A DNA stretch of 64,000 nt from Arthrobacter agilis (GCF_002157505.1 NZ_NFSC01000031.1:62001-126000), one strand, 5' to 3'. Shown: positions 30,702-40,107, numbered from the stretch's first letter. Notes: generated by a model not told the origin, from the letters alone. Program-made: numbers and translations.

Positions 30702-31358
30702 ATGGCCGCACGCACGGGAACGAACGAACGGATTCCCCTGTCCAGGGAGCGCGTCCTGCAGTGCGCGCTCGCGCTGGCCGACCGCGACGGCATCGCAGGC
30801 CTGACGATCCGCACGCTCGCCCAGGAGCTGGGCAGCAGGCCTATGAGCCTCTACTACTACGTCGCCAACAAGGAGCAGATCCTCGACGGCATCGTGGACC
30901 TGGTCTTCGGGGAGGTGCACCTTCCGGTAATCGGCAACGCGTGGCGGGAGGAGATGCTCGTCCGGGCGCGCTCCATGCGGGAGGTGCTGAGCCGCCATCC
31001 CTGGGCGGTGGGGCTGCTCGAATCGCGGACGCATCCCGGCCCGGCGACCCTGCGGCACCATGATGCAACGCTCGGTACCCTGCGCAGCGCCGGTTTCACG
31101 CTCCGCGCGACAGCCCACGCCTATGCACTGCTCGACAGCTACATCTACGGTTTCGCCCTGCAGGAGGTGGCACTGCCGCTCAGCGGCGCCGAATCGGTGG
31201 CCGATGTCGCGGCACCCATCATGGAGCAGTTCGCGGGCGGGCAGTACCCGTGGATGATGGAGATCGCCACCGGGATCGTGATGCAGCCGGGCTACGACTT
31301 CGGGGACGAATTCGAGTACGGGCTGGAGCTCATCCTCGACGGACTGCATCCCCACTGA
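30702..31358 (+). CDS. TetR/AcrR-family repressor
   Basis: A protein of 218 residues. The N-terminal HTH (about 18-60) contains GLTIRTLAQELGSRPMSLYYYVANKEQIL, whose YYYV-NKE signature is that of the TetR class with a tetracycline-repressor-like C-terminal domain. GTGAGGAG lies before the ATG. It probably represses itself and the divergent oxidoreductase through the 15-bp dyad at 30661-30675. The inducer is unknown. Confidence 0.92.
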   Translation: MAARTGTNERIPLSRERVLQCALALADRDGIAGLTIRTLAQELGSRPMSLYYYVANKEQILDGIVDLVFGEVHLPVIGNAWREEMLVRARSMREVLSRHPWAVGLLESRTHPGPATLRHHDATLGTLRSAGFTLRATAHAYALLDSYIYGFALQEVALPLSGAESVADVAAPIMEQFAGGQYPWMMEIATGIVMQPGYDFGDEFEYGLELILDGLHPH

Positions 31359-31406
31359 GCGACGCGCAGGGCCTGCCGGCGCGGGCCCCGCCCGGGCCGA
31401 TCTCGG

Positions 31407-31412
31407 TAGAGT
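31407..31412 (+). promoter_or_regulatory. -10 of a probable leaderless transcript (aldo/keto reductase)
   Basis: TAGAGT ends six bases before the ATG at 31419, the spacing of leaderless promoters in actinobacteria. No ribosome site is present. Confidence 0.55.
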
Positions 31413-31418
31413 TTCCCC

Positions 31419-32252
31419 ATGAGCTCCTCCGTCCCCCGCGTCGCTCTCGCCGACGGCACCGCGATCGACGTCGTCGGGTACGGCGTCTACAAGGTCCCGC
31501 CCGCGGACACCGCGCACCTCTGTTCGACGGCGCTCGACGCCGGCTACCGGCTCCTCGACACGGCGGCCCTTTACGGCAATGAAGCCGGCGTCGGCGAAGC
31601 TGCCCGGGCCTATCTCGAGACCGGCGACCGGGAGGACCTGTTCGTCACGTCGAAGGTCTGGAACGACGACCACGGCTTCGACGCCACGCTGCGCGCGTTC
31701 GACGCATCGATGGACCTGCTGGGCCTCGACCGGCTGGACCTCTACCTCATCCACTGGCCGTGCCCGACGAAGGACCTGTACGTCGAGACCTGGCGCGCCC
31801 TCGAGCGGCTGCAGGCCGAGGGCCGCGTCCGGGCCATCGGGGTCTCCAACTTCCAGCGTCCGCACCTGGAGCGCCTGCTGGCCGAGACCGGCGTCGTCCC
31901 CGTCCTCAACCAGATCGAGCTGCACCCCTACCTGCAGCAGCACGACCTGCGCTCGTTCCACGAACGGCACGGCATCGCCACGCAGGCATGGAGTCCCCTC
32001 GGGCGTGGCAACGTACTGCAGGACCCCGTCGTCGGGCGCATCACGGCCGAGCTCGGGCGGACGCCGGCGCAGGTGATCCTGCGGTGGCACCTGCAGCACG
32101 GCATCCTCACGATCCCGAAGGCGAGCTCCCGCGAGCGCATCAGCTCCAACCTCGACATCTTCGGGTTCGCCCTCGACGACGCGCACCTCGCGGCCCTCGA
32201 CGCACTGGACCGGGACCAGCGGTTCGGCTCGCACCCGGACCGGGTGGGCTGA
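31419..32252 (+). CDS. Aldo/keto reductase
   Basis: A protein of 277 residues with the AKR catalytic tetrad: Asp and Tyr in LLDTAALYGNE (about 46-52), Lys in VTSKVWND (about 77) and His in YLIHWPCP (about 110). IGVSNF and the IPKASSRERISSN cofactor loop indicate NADPH. It is closest to the 2,5-diketogluconate or prostaglandin-F-synthase-like bacterial AKRs; the substrate is unknown. It heads a run with one-base and four-base overlaps to the hydrolase and glycosyltransferase. Confidence 0.93.
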   Translation: MSSSVPRVALADGTAIDVVGYGVYKVPPADTAHLCSTALDAGYRLLDTAALYGNEAGVGEAARAYLETGDREDLFVTSKVWNDDHGFDATLRAFDASMDLLGLDRLDLYLIHWPCPTKDLYVETWRALERLQAEGRVRAIGVSNFQRPHLERLLAETGVVPVLNQIELHPYLQQHDLRSFHERHGIATQAWSPLGRGNVLQDPVVGRITAELGRTPAQVILRWHLQHGILTIPKASSRERISSNLDIFGFALDDAHLAALDALDRDQRFGSHPDRVG

Positions 32253-33196
32253 TGCGTCACGCCGTCGTCCGCAGCATCCCCTGGGAGGGAACGCTTCAGC
32301 GGGTCTGGGACTATCCCGCCGACTACCCCGCCGACTACCCCGCCGACTACCCCGCCGACTACCCCGCCGGCGGGGCGTCCGACGGGCCGTCCGAGGGTCC
32401 GCACGGCGCGACCATCGTCATGGTGCACGGGTTCCGGGGGGACCACCACGGGTTGCTGCGCCTGGTCGACGAGCTGCCGGGCCACCGGGTCCTGCTGCCG
32501 GACCTGCCGGGGTTCGGGCAGGGCCAGGAACTGAGCGGCACGCACGACGTCGCCACCTACGCCCGTTTCATCGCGGACGTCACCCGGAGGTTCGCCCCGG
32601 AACCGCGCGTCCTGCTCGGGCACTCCTTCGGCTCGATCGTCGCTGCCGAGGCCGCGGCGCTGGACCCGGACCTCGCCGGGATCCTGGTCCTCGTCAATCC
32701 CATCAGTGCTCCCGCGCTCGAGGGGCCGAGCCGCGCCGCATCCCGGATCGCGGAGGGCTACTACGTCGCCGCGGACCGCCTGCCGGACGCCGCCGGGCGG
32801 GCGCTCCTGTCGAATCCCGCGGTCGTGCGCGGCATGAGCATCTTTATGGCCAAGACGAAGGACCGGAACCTGCGACGCTGGATCCATGGCCAGCACGACG
32901 CCTACTTCAGCTCGTTCGCCGGCCGGCGCGTCGTGCTGGAGGCGTTCCGGGCGTCCATCTCGGGAACCGTCCGGGACCGTGCGCGTGAGCTGCGGATGCC
33001 CGTCCTGCTCATCGCCGCCGAGAACGACGACATCGGGTCGGTCGCCAGTCAACGGGAGTTGGCGGCCCTCATCCCGGACGCGACCCTCGAGGTCATCCCC
33101 GGCGTAGGCCACCTCGTCCACTACGAGAAGCCGCGCGAGGCAGCGCTGTTGCTGAAGGGCTTCCTGGAGAACTGCTTGAAGGACACGCCCGCATGA
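32252..33196 (+). CDS. Alpha/beta hydrolase with a DYPA repeat
   Basis: A protein of 314 residues starting at ATG 32252, sharing one base with the reductase stop (TGATG). After 18 residues come five copies of Asp-Tyr-Pro-Ala (about 20-39). The hydrolase fold follows: oxyanion VHGFRGDHHG, nucleophile elbow GHSFGS (Ser about 130), acid in AENDDIGS and catalytic His in GVGHLVHYE. No signal peptide is seen. The fold and triad are clear; the substrate is not. The repeat is not a family feature. Confidence 0.87.
   Translation: MRHAVVRSIPWEGTLQRVWDYPADYPADYPADYPADYPAGGASDGPSEGPHGATIVMVHGFRGDHHGLLRLVDELPGHRVLLPDLPGFGQGQELSGTHDVATYARFIADVTRRFAPEPRVLLGHSFGSIVAAEAAALDPDLAGILVLVNPISAPALEGPSRAASRIAEGYYVAADRLPDAAGRALLSNPAVVRGMSIFMAKTKDRNLRRWIHGQHDAYFSSFAGRRVVLEAFRASISGTVRDRARELRMPVLLIAAENDDIGSVASQRELAALIPDATLEVIPGVGHLVHYEKPREAALLLKGFLENCLKDTPA
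32309..32368 (+). repeat. Five 12-bp tandem repeats in the hydrolase gene
   Basis: Units of gactaccccgcc, the first with one change (gactatcccgcc), encode DYPA five times. The array is 60 bp and in frame. Confidence 0.92.
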
Positions 33197-34278
33197 GGAT
33201 CCTGTTCGACGCGCGCTTCACGCGCACCGACCACCACGATGGCATCAGCCGTTACGGAGCCAGCCTGATCGCCGCCCTCGCCGAGACGGACGATGTCGTG
33301 ATGCTCATCAGCGACCCCCGGCAGCTCGCCCTCCTGCCGGACGTGCCGTACGTGCGGATCAACAGCCCCCTCTCCCCCGCGGAACTGTTCGTCGCCCGGC
33401 GCATCAACCCGCTGGAGCCCGACGTCGTCGTGTGCCCCATGCAGACGATGGGGTCGTGGGGCCGCAGGTATCCGCTCGTCCTCACCCTGCACGACCTCAT
33501 CTACTACCAGAACCCGACGCCGCCGTCGTTCCTCCCGCTCCCCGTGCGCCTGCTCTGGCGGCTCTATCACCTCGCCTACTGGCCCCAGCGCCTCCTCCTC
33601 GACCACGCGGACGTCGTCGCCACCATCTCCAGCACGACGGCGGACCTCATCCGGCAACACCGGCTGACGCGCCGGCCCGTCCTGCTCGTGGGCAACGCGC
33701 CGCAGCCGACGGAGCGCCGCCGCGATCCGGAGGCGCCGCGATCGGCATCGCTGCTCTACATGGGCTCCTTCATGCCCTACAAGAACGTCGAGACACTCGT
33801 CCGCGCCATGGCCCTCCTGCCCGGGCACACGCTCCACCTGCTGAGCCGCATCACTCCGGAACGCCGCCGGGAGCTCGAGACCCTCGCGCCCGGAGGGGAG
33901 CGCGTCGTCTTCCACGGCGGCGTGACGGACGCCGAGTACGAGGACTTCCTGCACGACTCCACCGCGCTCGTCACCCTCTCGAAGGCGGAAGGGTACGGAC
34001 TGCCCATCATCGAGGCGATGGCGACGGGCACCCCGGTGATCGCGAGCGACATCCCGATCTTCCGCGAGGTCGGCGGTACCGCAGCGCTGTACGTCGACCC
34101 GGACGATCCGGCGGCGGTGGCCGCGGCCGTGCGGACCCTGGAGGAGCCCGGCCGGTGGGCCGAGGCGTCCCGTGCCGGGCTCGAGCGGGCGTCGGCCTAC
34201 TCGTGGGCCGCATCGGCGGAGCAGCTTCGGCTCGCGTGCCGACGGGCTGTCGCCGAGCATGCACGACGGCGGGCCTGA
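33193..34278 (+). CDS. Glycosyltransferase family 4 protein
   Basis: A protein of 361 residues of the GT-B fold. The N-terminus has GISRYGASLI and VLTLHDLIYY. The C-terminal donor domain has LLYMGSFMPYKNVETLVRAM and the E-x7-E motif in SKAEGYGLPIIEAMATGTPVI (about 275). It overlaps the hydrolase stop by four bases (ATGA). No membrane helix is seen. GT4 enzymes use nucleotide sugars to extend oligosaccharides or lipids; the acceptor here is unknown. Confidence 0.92.
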   Translation: MRILFDARFTRTDHHDGISRYGASLIAALAETDDVVMLISDPRQLALLPDVPYVRINSPLSPAELFVARRINPLEPDVVVCPMQTMGSWGRRYPLVLTLHDLIYYQNPTPPSFLPLPVRLLWRLYHLAYWPQRLLLDHADVVATISSTTADLIRQHRLTRRPVLLVGNAPQPTERRRDPEAPRSASLLYMGSFMPYKNVETLVRAMALLPGHTLHLLSRITPERRRELETLAPGGERVVFHGGVTDAEYEDFLHDSTALVTLSKAEGYGLPIIEAMATGTPVIASDIPIFREVGGTAALYVDPDDPAAVAAAVRTLEEPGRWAEASRAGLERASAYSWAASAEQLRLACRRAVAEHARRRA

Positions 34279-34279
34279 C

Positions 34280-34567
34280 ATGGCTGACCTCCAGTGCCCG
34301 GCCACGGCGATCCTGCTGGACGCCGCCGCCGCTCCGCCCCCGTGGCTGGCGCGCCTGCAGGTCGCCGGGCGGTTCGAGGCACGCGGTTCCGATGCCGTCG
34401 TGGCCCTCGTGGAGGAGACGGCCGACCTGTGCCGCGGCGAGGTCTTCGTGGTCGCCGCACCTCCGGCCGATATCGACCAGGCGCTGCGGACGCAGGGCAT
34501 CGCGGGCACCGCGCCGATCGTCATCGACATCGATTCCGACGGGTGGCGGGCCGTGCCCGCTCCCTGA
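34280..34567 (+). CDS. Unknown 95-residue protein
   Basis: The ATG at 34280 is one base after the glycosyltransferase stop, so translation is probably coupled. The protein has alternating hydrophobic strands (AILLDAA, AVVALVEE, VFVVAAPP, PIVIDID) and ends in an acidic DIDSDGW segment. The pattern suggests a small alpha/beta Rossmann-like or HAD-like fragment. I do not recognise a family. Confidence 0.6.
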   Translation: MADLQCPATAILLDAAAAPPPWLARLQVAGRFEARGSDAVVALVEETADLCRGEVFVVAAPPADIDQALRTQGIAGTAPIVIDIDSDGWRAVPAP

Positions 34568-34622
34568 GGCGCGTCTTCCGTTGCCGTGCCCTATACAGCC
34601 GCACAGCACAGGCGTACGGTCC

Positions 34623-35201
34623 ATGACCATGGAACTGTCCCTGCCGCAGCGTGTAGCGCACTCCGTAGGAGAGGATCCCCTGTCGGAACGGGTCGCGGTC
34701 ACCCAGGAGGTCATCTACGGGCCACTGTTGGGGTGGGCACGGCGCAGCCCGTTCCATACCGGCGTGCTCGGCCACTCGGTGCATCCGCTGCTCACCGACC
34801 TGACGCTCGGTTGCTGGTTGAGCGCGTCCATCCTCGACGTGGCCGGCGAGGTCCAGGGGCGCTCCAGCGCTACGCTCCTGGTGGGAGCAGGGCTGGCGGC
34901 GTCCGTACCGACTGCGCTTTCCGGCGCCGGTGACTGGGCGGGGATGACGGGCGTGGAACGCCGGATCGGCGCGGTGCACGCACTGGGCACCGACATCGCC
35001 ATCTTCCTCCTCCTCGGTTCCCTGATCGCCCGGATCCGGCACCGCCATTCCCTGGGGATAGGGCTCGGCCTGGCGGGCAACGCGGTCGTGGCCGGAGCGG
35101 GATTCCTGGGAGGCCATCTGGCGCTCAACCGCGGTACTGCCCGCCGGGCGGCTGACTCAGAAACCGACGCGAACGCAGGCATAGACACCGACGCAGGCTG
35201 A
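34623..35201 (+). CDS. DUF2231 family membrane protein
   Basis: A protein of 192 residues. HTGVLGHSVHPLLTDLTLGCW is the typical start of a DUF2231 domain, followed by four membrane segments with conserved His and Gly. The family is often found near heme- or redox-related genes but has no assigned role. ATG 34629 is an alternative start. A polar acidic tail ends the protein. Confidence 0.85.
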   Translation: MTMELSLPQRVAHSVGEDPLSERVAVTQEVIYGPLLGWARRSPFHTGVLGHSVHPLLTDLTLGCWLSASILDVAGEVQGRSSATLLVGAGLAASVPTALSGAGDWAGMTGVERRIGAVHALGTDIAIFLLLGSLIARIRHRHSLGIGLGLAGNAVVAGAGFLGGHLALNRGTARRAADSETDANAGIDTDAG

Positions 35202-35265
35202 CGAGTGGGCTGCGACGCTGCGGCGAACCCGATGCGGGCCGTGGGCTAGAGCGCTGAGCTGCCGG

Positions 35266-37455
35266 CTAGAGCACGTCGAGCGCGTCGAGCCGGATATGGA
35301 CCGGCTCTCCCGTCCGTTTCGCCGACAGCGTGGCGCGGCGGGCCCGCAGCTGCCGTGTCATGGCGGCTGCTGCCCGATAGGGGAAGAACAGGAGGACGCG
35401 GTGGCTTCCCTGCCCGGCGAGAGCGTCCGGAGACGGAGCACCCGCCCGCCCGGTGCCCTTCGGGTCCGCTGCTGCACGTGCCGCCAGCATCGCCTCCCGG
35501 CGGATGTCCGGCGGGACGGGCGCAGGCCCGACGACCCGGGCGCCCTCCGTCTCGACTCCCTCGAGGAAGTACGTCAGGGCCTCCCGGGTCCCCGTTAGCA
35601 CGGCATACCGCACGGCGGGAGGCAGGCCGAGTTCCTGCCGCTCCAGAAGCTCCCGCGCCGCAGCGCCGGTGGGATCCCAGCGCACGAGGTGGCCGACCGC
35701 GACGTCGTCGTCGCCGGTGATGACCACGGTGCCCCCTGCCGCGGACGGGCGCGCCAGGATGGCCGCCGCGAACCAGCGCCGCAGGGCGTCCTCCCCGGCG
35801 CGCAGGGACTCACGGCTGAGCAGGGCGTTCCCGTCGAGCAGGATGACGGCCGCATAGCCGCCGGGTGCCACGGGCTCGGCGCCGGGCGTCGCGACGACGA
35901 CGGCAGGCACGTCCCGGACGGTGTCGACGATGTGCTCGCCCGCGGAGGACACGACCGGCACGCCGGGGAAGGCCCGCCCCAGTTCCTCGGCGGTCCGGGT
36001 AGCACCCGCGACGGTCGCACGGACCCGGGTCCCGCCGCACTCGGGACAGGACCAGGAGGTCTCGGGCCGCCCGCACCACCGGCAGGCCGGCAGCGCATTC
36101 CTGCTCGGCTGCGCCAGCGGCCCGGCGCAGGAGGAGCACCGTGCAGCGTGACGGCACCGGTCACACGCCAGGGACGGGGAGAATCCGGTACGGGCCACCT
36201 GCAGCAGGACGGGCCCGTGCTTCAGCCCGGCCTGCGCCGCAGCCCAGGCCGCGTGCGGTATCCGGGCCTGCGCAGCCAGCGGGTCGCGTTCCATCTGGTA
36301 GGCGTCGGCGGCGTGGACGACCCTCGGTGTCGCCCGGCGCACCTCGCCACGATCGGCCTGGACGGCGTGGGCCCAGCCGGTGTCGACGAGCCGCTGCGCC
36401 TCCGTGCTCCGGGAGAAGGAGGAGAGCAGGACGGCGGCGCCCTCCTGCTCCGCGCGCAACAGCAGCACGTCGCGGACGTGCTGGTACGGTGCGCGCTGCT
36501 CGAGATGCTGGTCGTCGCCGTCGTCCCACAGGCACACCAGCCCCAGGTCGCGCACGGGCGCGTACGCGGCCGAACGGGTCCCGACGGCGACCGTCGCCGA
36601 CCCGTGCAGGATCCGCAGGAAGCTGCGATAGCGGGGCGTCGCGCCGTCCTCCCCGGTGAGGCGGGCCACGGCGGACGGGCCGAGGCGCGCCACGAGCGCG
36701 GTTTCGACGCGCGCGAGGTCGCGCTGGTCGGGAACGACGACGATGGAGCCGCGGCCCGAGGCGGCCGTCCCGGCGACGGCCTCGGCGATCTCCTCCGTCC
36801 ACGCCGTACTGCCGAAGCCGCCGAGGCTCGTGAGGACCGCGCGCGGTGACTCCCCCGCACGCAGGTGCTGCAGGTAGGCCGGCCCGTTGAGGTAGCGGCG
36901 GAAGATGCCGGGGGCCGGTGGTGCCGGCCTGCCAACGGCCGCATCAACAACCGCATCAACCGCCGGATCGACGACGGGATCGACCACCGCAGCAGCTCCA
37001 GGGGGGAACTCGTCCTCCACACGGGCCATGCGCGGCGGGACGGCCAGCCGCAGGACGTCGCTCACCGTTCCGACCGACCGCGCGGCGACGGCCGTCGCGA
37101 GGGCCAGGACCTCGGGCGTCAGGACCCGTTGGGGGGACACGACCTTGCCCAGGGGCAGGAGCGTGGCGGTGGTGCTCGCCTCATCGACCCGTTCGGCGAG
37201 GAATCCCGTGTGCTCACGTCCGGCGAACCGCACCTTGACCCGCACCCCGGGCTGCGCCTCGGCGTCCATGGCCGCGGGTACCGCGTAATCGAAGAACCGG
37301 TCGAGATGGGGTAGCTGCGCGTCGAGGATCACCCGGGCCACGGGACGCGTCGACGCCCGTTCGGGGTCGGTCTGGGGCAGCTTCGCGGGCCCGAAGCCGT
37401 GCAGCAGCGACAGCTGGCCGTCCGCCCCGATCGTGTCCCGCGTCGTCTCCGTCAT
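35266..37455 (-). CDS. priA: Primosomal protein N' (PriA), helicase-dead actinobacterial form
   Basis: A protein of 729 residues. The N-terminal 3' DNA-binding domain is present (RVILDAQLPHLDRFFDYAVP). The helicase region lacks the P-loop lysine (SLGGFGSTAWTEE where GxGKT is expected), and the DEAH position reads DDGD. The zinc-binding cysteines remain (CDRCRHAARCSSC and CRWCGR with CPECGG). Actinobacterial PriA is known to be a probable non-helicase. An acidic VVD repeat is inserted near residue 155. It acts in replication restart. It is last in the pyrR-to-priA run, 48 bases after metK. Confidence 0.93.
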   Translation of the reverse strand: MTETTRDTIGADGQLSLLHGFGPAKLPQTDPERASTRPVARVILDAQLPHLDRFFDYAVPAAMDAEAQPGVRVKVRFAGREHTGFLAERVDEASTTATLLPLGKVVSPQRVLTPEVLALATAVAARSVGTVSDVLRLAVPPRMARVEDEFPPGAAAVVDPVVDPAVDAVVDAAVGRPAPPAPGIFRRYLNGPAYLQHLRAGESPRAVLTSLGGFGSTAWTEEIAEAVAGTAASGRGSIVVVPDQRDLARVETALVARLGPSAVARLTGEDGATPRYRSFLRILHGSATVAVGTRSAAYAPVRDLGLVCLWDDGDDQHLEQRAPYQHVRDVLLLRAEQEGAAVLLSSFSRSTEAQRLVDTGWAHAVQADRGEVRRATPRVVHAADAYQMERDPLAAQARIPHAAWAAAQAGLKHGPVLLQVARTGFSPSLACDRCRHAARCSSCAGPLAQPSRNALPACRWCGRPETSWSCPECGGTRVRATVAGATRTAEELGRAFPGVPVVSSAGEHIVDTVRDVPAVVVATPGAEPVAPGGYAAVILLDGNALLSRESLRAGEDALRRWFAAAILARPSAAGGTVVITGDDDVAVGHLVRWDPTGAAARELLERQELGLPPAVRYAVLTGTREALTYFLEGVETEGARVVGPAPVPPDIRREAMLAARAAADPKGTGRAGAPSPDALAGQGSHRVLLFFPYRAAAAMTRQLRARRATLSAKRTGEPVHIRLDALDVL
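36941..36988 (-). repeat. Four 12-bp in-frame repeats in priA
   Basis: Units begin at 36941, 36953, 36965 and 36977, with divergence between units. They encode the acidic VVDPVVDPAVDAVVDAAV segment. Confidence 0.7.
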
Positions 37456-37503
37456 GATGCTGAAGCGTCCGGCAGCCTGCGCCGCGCGCTGTCCCCTTCC
37501 GGT

Positions 37504-38715
37504 TCAGGCGTTGAAGTAGCTCCGGAGCTTGTCCACGCGGTCGGTGCGCTCCCAGGTGAAGCCCTCCTCCTCGCGGCCGAAGTGGCCGTGGGCCGCGGTG
37601 CGCTGGTAGATGGGACGCTTGAGGTCTAGTGCAGTGATGATGCCCAGGGGGCGGAGGTCGAAGATCTCGCGGACGGCGGTGCCGATGGCGAGCGGGTCGA
37701 CCGTCTCGGTGCCGAAGGTCTCGACATAGATGCCGACGGGCTGGGCCATGCCGATGGCGTAGGCGATCTGGATCTCGGCGCGGCGCGCAAGACCGGCGGC
37801 GACGACGTTCTTCGCGACCCAGCGCATGGCGTAGGCGGCCGAACGGTCCACTTTCGAGGGATCCTTGCCGCTGAAGGCCCCACCGCCGTGCCGGGCCATG
37901 CCCCCGTAGGTGTCCACGATGATCTTGCGGCCCGTCAGTCCGGCATCTCCCACGGGACCGCCGATCACGAACGCGCCGCCCGGGTTGAGGATGTGCCGGA
38001 CGGAGGACGCGTCGAGCTCGGAGTCCGCGAGGACCGGCGCGATGACGTGGTCGGCGAGGTCGGCCCGGAGCTGCTCGAGGGACACGTCGGCGGAGTGCTG
38101 CGATGAGATGACGACGGAGTCGATCGAGACCGGTTGGTCGCCGTCGTACCCGATGGTGACCTGGGTCTTGCCGTCGGGCCGGAGGTACGGAAGGGTGCCG
38201 TCCTTGCGGACGGCGGTGAGTCGCTCGGAGAGGCGGTGGGACAGCCAGATGGGCGTCGGCATCATGACCGCGGTCTCGTCGCTCGCGTAGCCGAACATTA
38301 TCCCCTGGTCGCCGGCACCCTGTGCGTCGTAGGGATCGACGCCGGTGCCCTCGCGGGTCTCCAGGGAGGTGAACACGCCCGAGGCGATCTCCGCGGACTG
38401 CTGGCCGATGGACACCGACACACCGCACCGGGCGCCGTCGAAACCGTTCGCCGAGGAGTCGTAGCCGATGCCGAGGATCGTCTTGCGGACGATGTCCGGG
38501 ATCTCGACGTACGCCTCCGTGGTCACCTCACCCGCGACATGTACCAGCCCGGTGGTGACGAGCGTCTCGACCGCTACGCGGGAATCGGGATCCTGCTCGA
38601 GGAGGCCGTCGAGGATCGCGTCGCTGATCTGGTCGCAGATCTTGTCCGGGTGGCCCTCTGTGACCGACTCCGAGGTGAAAAGGCGCAGGGGGGAATCAGT
38701 GCTGGGTGAATTCAC
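37504..38715 (-). CDS. metK: S-adenosylmethionine synthetase
   Basis: A protein of 403 residues. [24 protein letters not shown] (first 17 or so residues after the start contain the ATP-binding His and Asp), [12 protein letters not shown] and [16 protein letters not shown] (P-loop) are diagnostic. It makes SAM from methionine and ATP. The start is GTG 38715, six bases after the -10-like TAGAGT, so the transcript is probably leaderless. It lies between coaBC and priA as in other actinobacteria, but with its own promoter. Confidence 0.98.
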   Translation of the reverse strand: MNSPSTDSPLRLFTSESVTEGHPDKICDQISDAILDGLLEQDPDSRVAVETLVTTGLVHVAGEVTTEAYVEIPDIVRKTILGIGYDSSANGFDGARCGVSVSIGQQSAEIASGVFTSLETREGTGVDPYDAQGAGDQGIMFGYASDETAVMMPTPIWLSHRLSERLTAVRKDGTLPYLRPDGKTQVTIGYDGDQPVSIDSVVISSQHSADVSLEQLRADLADHVIAPVLADSELDASSVRHILNPGGAFVIGGPVGDAGLTGRKIIVDTYGGMARHGGGAFSGKDPSKVDRSAAYAMRWVAKNVVAAGLARRAEIQIAYAIGMAQPVGIYVETFGTETVDPLAIGTAVREIFDLRPLGIITALDLKRPIYQRTAAHGHFGREEEGFTWERTDRVDKLRSYFNA

Positions 38716-38892
38716 GTGCCCACTCTACTTGGTCGGGGGGACAGTCCGGCCCGGATGCTACGCGGCACGACCGCCCCTGCGACTGCCGGATGGACGTCGG
38801 ACGGACGACGCCGTAGGACCCCGGACGGACGATGACGGAGGACGCCGGACGGATGTCCGCCGACACCTGGTGGAACGCCCGGCGGACCCGCC
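38716..38892 (-). promoter_or_regulatory. metK promoter region with leaderless -10
   Basis: TAGAGT on the reverse strand (38722-38727) ends six bases before the GTG of metK. The rest of the 177-base gap holds degenerate GGACGGACG repeats (about 38789-38865). There is no room for a SAM riboswitch between promoter and start. Confidence 0.55.
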
Positions 38893-40107
38893 TCAGCGGG
38901 ACAGGAGCCGCGCGGCGTGGTCGAGAACGGCATCCGCGACGGCCCGCTTCGATCCGCGCACCGCCGCAGACTCGCTGCCGTCGGCATCGAGGATGGTGAC
39001 CTCGTTCGAGTCCTCGCCGAAGACGAGGTCCGAGCCGACGACGTTCAGCACGAGGAAGTCGCAGCCTTTCCGCGCGAGCTTGGCGCGGGCATGCGTGAGG
39101 GGGTCGGCCGTGGCGTCCCCGGTCTCGGCGGCGAATCCCGCGATGACGAGCGGCTTCCCGCGGTCCTGCCGGGCCAGCACGGCCTCACGGAGGATGTCGG
39201 GGTTCCGGACGAAAGTGATCACGGGGTCGGTCCCGTCGTCGTTCTTCTTGATCTTGGTGGCGACGACCTCGGCGGGACGGAAGTCGGCGACGGCAGCGGC
39301 CATCACGAGGACGTCGGTGGCCGGGAGCGCCGCGAGGACGGCCTCGCGTAGCTGGAGGGCTGATTCGACCCGCACGACGTCGCAGCCGCGCGGCGGTGCG
39401 ACCTCCGCATGCGCGAGGACCAGGGTGACATGCGCACCCTGAGCGAGAGCGGCCTCGGCGAGGGCCATGCCCTGCTTGCCGGACGACCGGTTGCCGAGGA
39501 AGCGTACCGGGTCGAGGGCCTCGCGCGTGCCTCCCGCGGAGATGGTGACGCGCTTGCCCTGCAGGGCGCCGGACCCCGAGGACCGGGCGACGGCGTCCAT
39601 CGCCGCGTCGAAGATGTCGGCCGGTTCGGGCAACCGGCCGGGACCGGAGTCCGAGCCGGTGAGACGCCCGGACGCGGGCTCCATGATCGTGACGCCGCGG
39701 GAGCGGAGGGTCTCGACATTCGCCCTCGTGGCGGCGTGCTGCCACATCTCGGTGTGCATGGCGGGTGCCAGGAAGACGGGGCCGTGCGCCATGAGGAGCG
39801 TGCCGGTCAGCAGGTCGTTGGCGAGCCCGGCGGCAGCGCGGGCCAGGACGTCGGCGGTGGCCGGGGCGACGACGATGAGGTCGGCCTCGTGGCCGAGCCG
39901 CACGTGGTTCACCTTGTCGACGTCGTCCCACACGCTGTTGCTCACCGGGTTGCCCGAGAGCGCCTCCCAGGTGGCGGTGCCGACGAAGCGCGTCGCCGCG
40001 TCCGTCGGGATGACGGTGACGTCATGCCCCGACTCCGTGAAAAGACGGAGGAGGGATGCTGCCTTGTAGGCTGCGATCCCTCCTCCGACACCAAGTACTA
40101 TGCGCAC
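38893..40107 (-). CDS. coaBC: Bifunctional phosphopantothenoylcysteine decarboxylase / synthetase
   Basis: A protein of 404 residues. The N-terminal CoaC flavoprotein domain has GVGGGIAAYKAASLLR (about 6-21) and the PAMHTEMW loop. The C-terminal CoaB domain has SAGGTREALDPVRFLGNRSSGKQG (shown in part, SAGGTREALDPVR) and AAVADFRP. Together they make 4'-phosphopantetheine for CoA synthesis. GTG start at 40107, 31 bases after the rpoZ stop. Confidence 0.97.
   Translation of the reverse strand: MRIVLGVGGGIAAYKAASLLRLFTESGHDVTVIPTDAATRFVGTATWEALSGNPVSNSVWDDVDKVNHVRLGHEADLIVVAPATADVLARAAAGLANDLLTGTLLMAHGPVFLAPAMHTEMWQHAATRANVETLRSRGVTIMEPASGRLTGSDSGPGRLPEPADIFDAAMDAVARSSGSGALQGKRVTISAGGTREALDPVRFLGNRSSGKQGMALAEAALAQGAHVTLVLAHAEVAPPRGCDVVRVESALQLREAVLAALPATDVLVMAAAVADFRPAEVVATKIKKNDDGTDPVITFVRNPDILREAVLARQDRGKPLVIAGFAAETGDATADPLTHARAKLARKGCDFLVLNVVGSDLVFGEDSNEVTILDADGSESAAVRGSKRAVADAVLDHAARLLSR

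Noticed and set aside
28423-35265. Genomic island inserted between glpD and priA
   Set aside because: No integrase, tRNA, direct repeats or clear composition shift mark its ends, so horizontal transfer is not claimed.
38716-38892. SAM riboswitch before metK
   Set aside because: The probable -10 lies six bases before the start, leaving no leader, and no riboswitch-like stems were seen.
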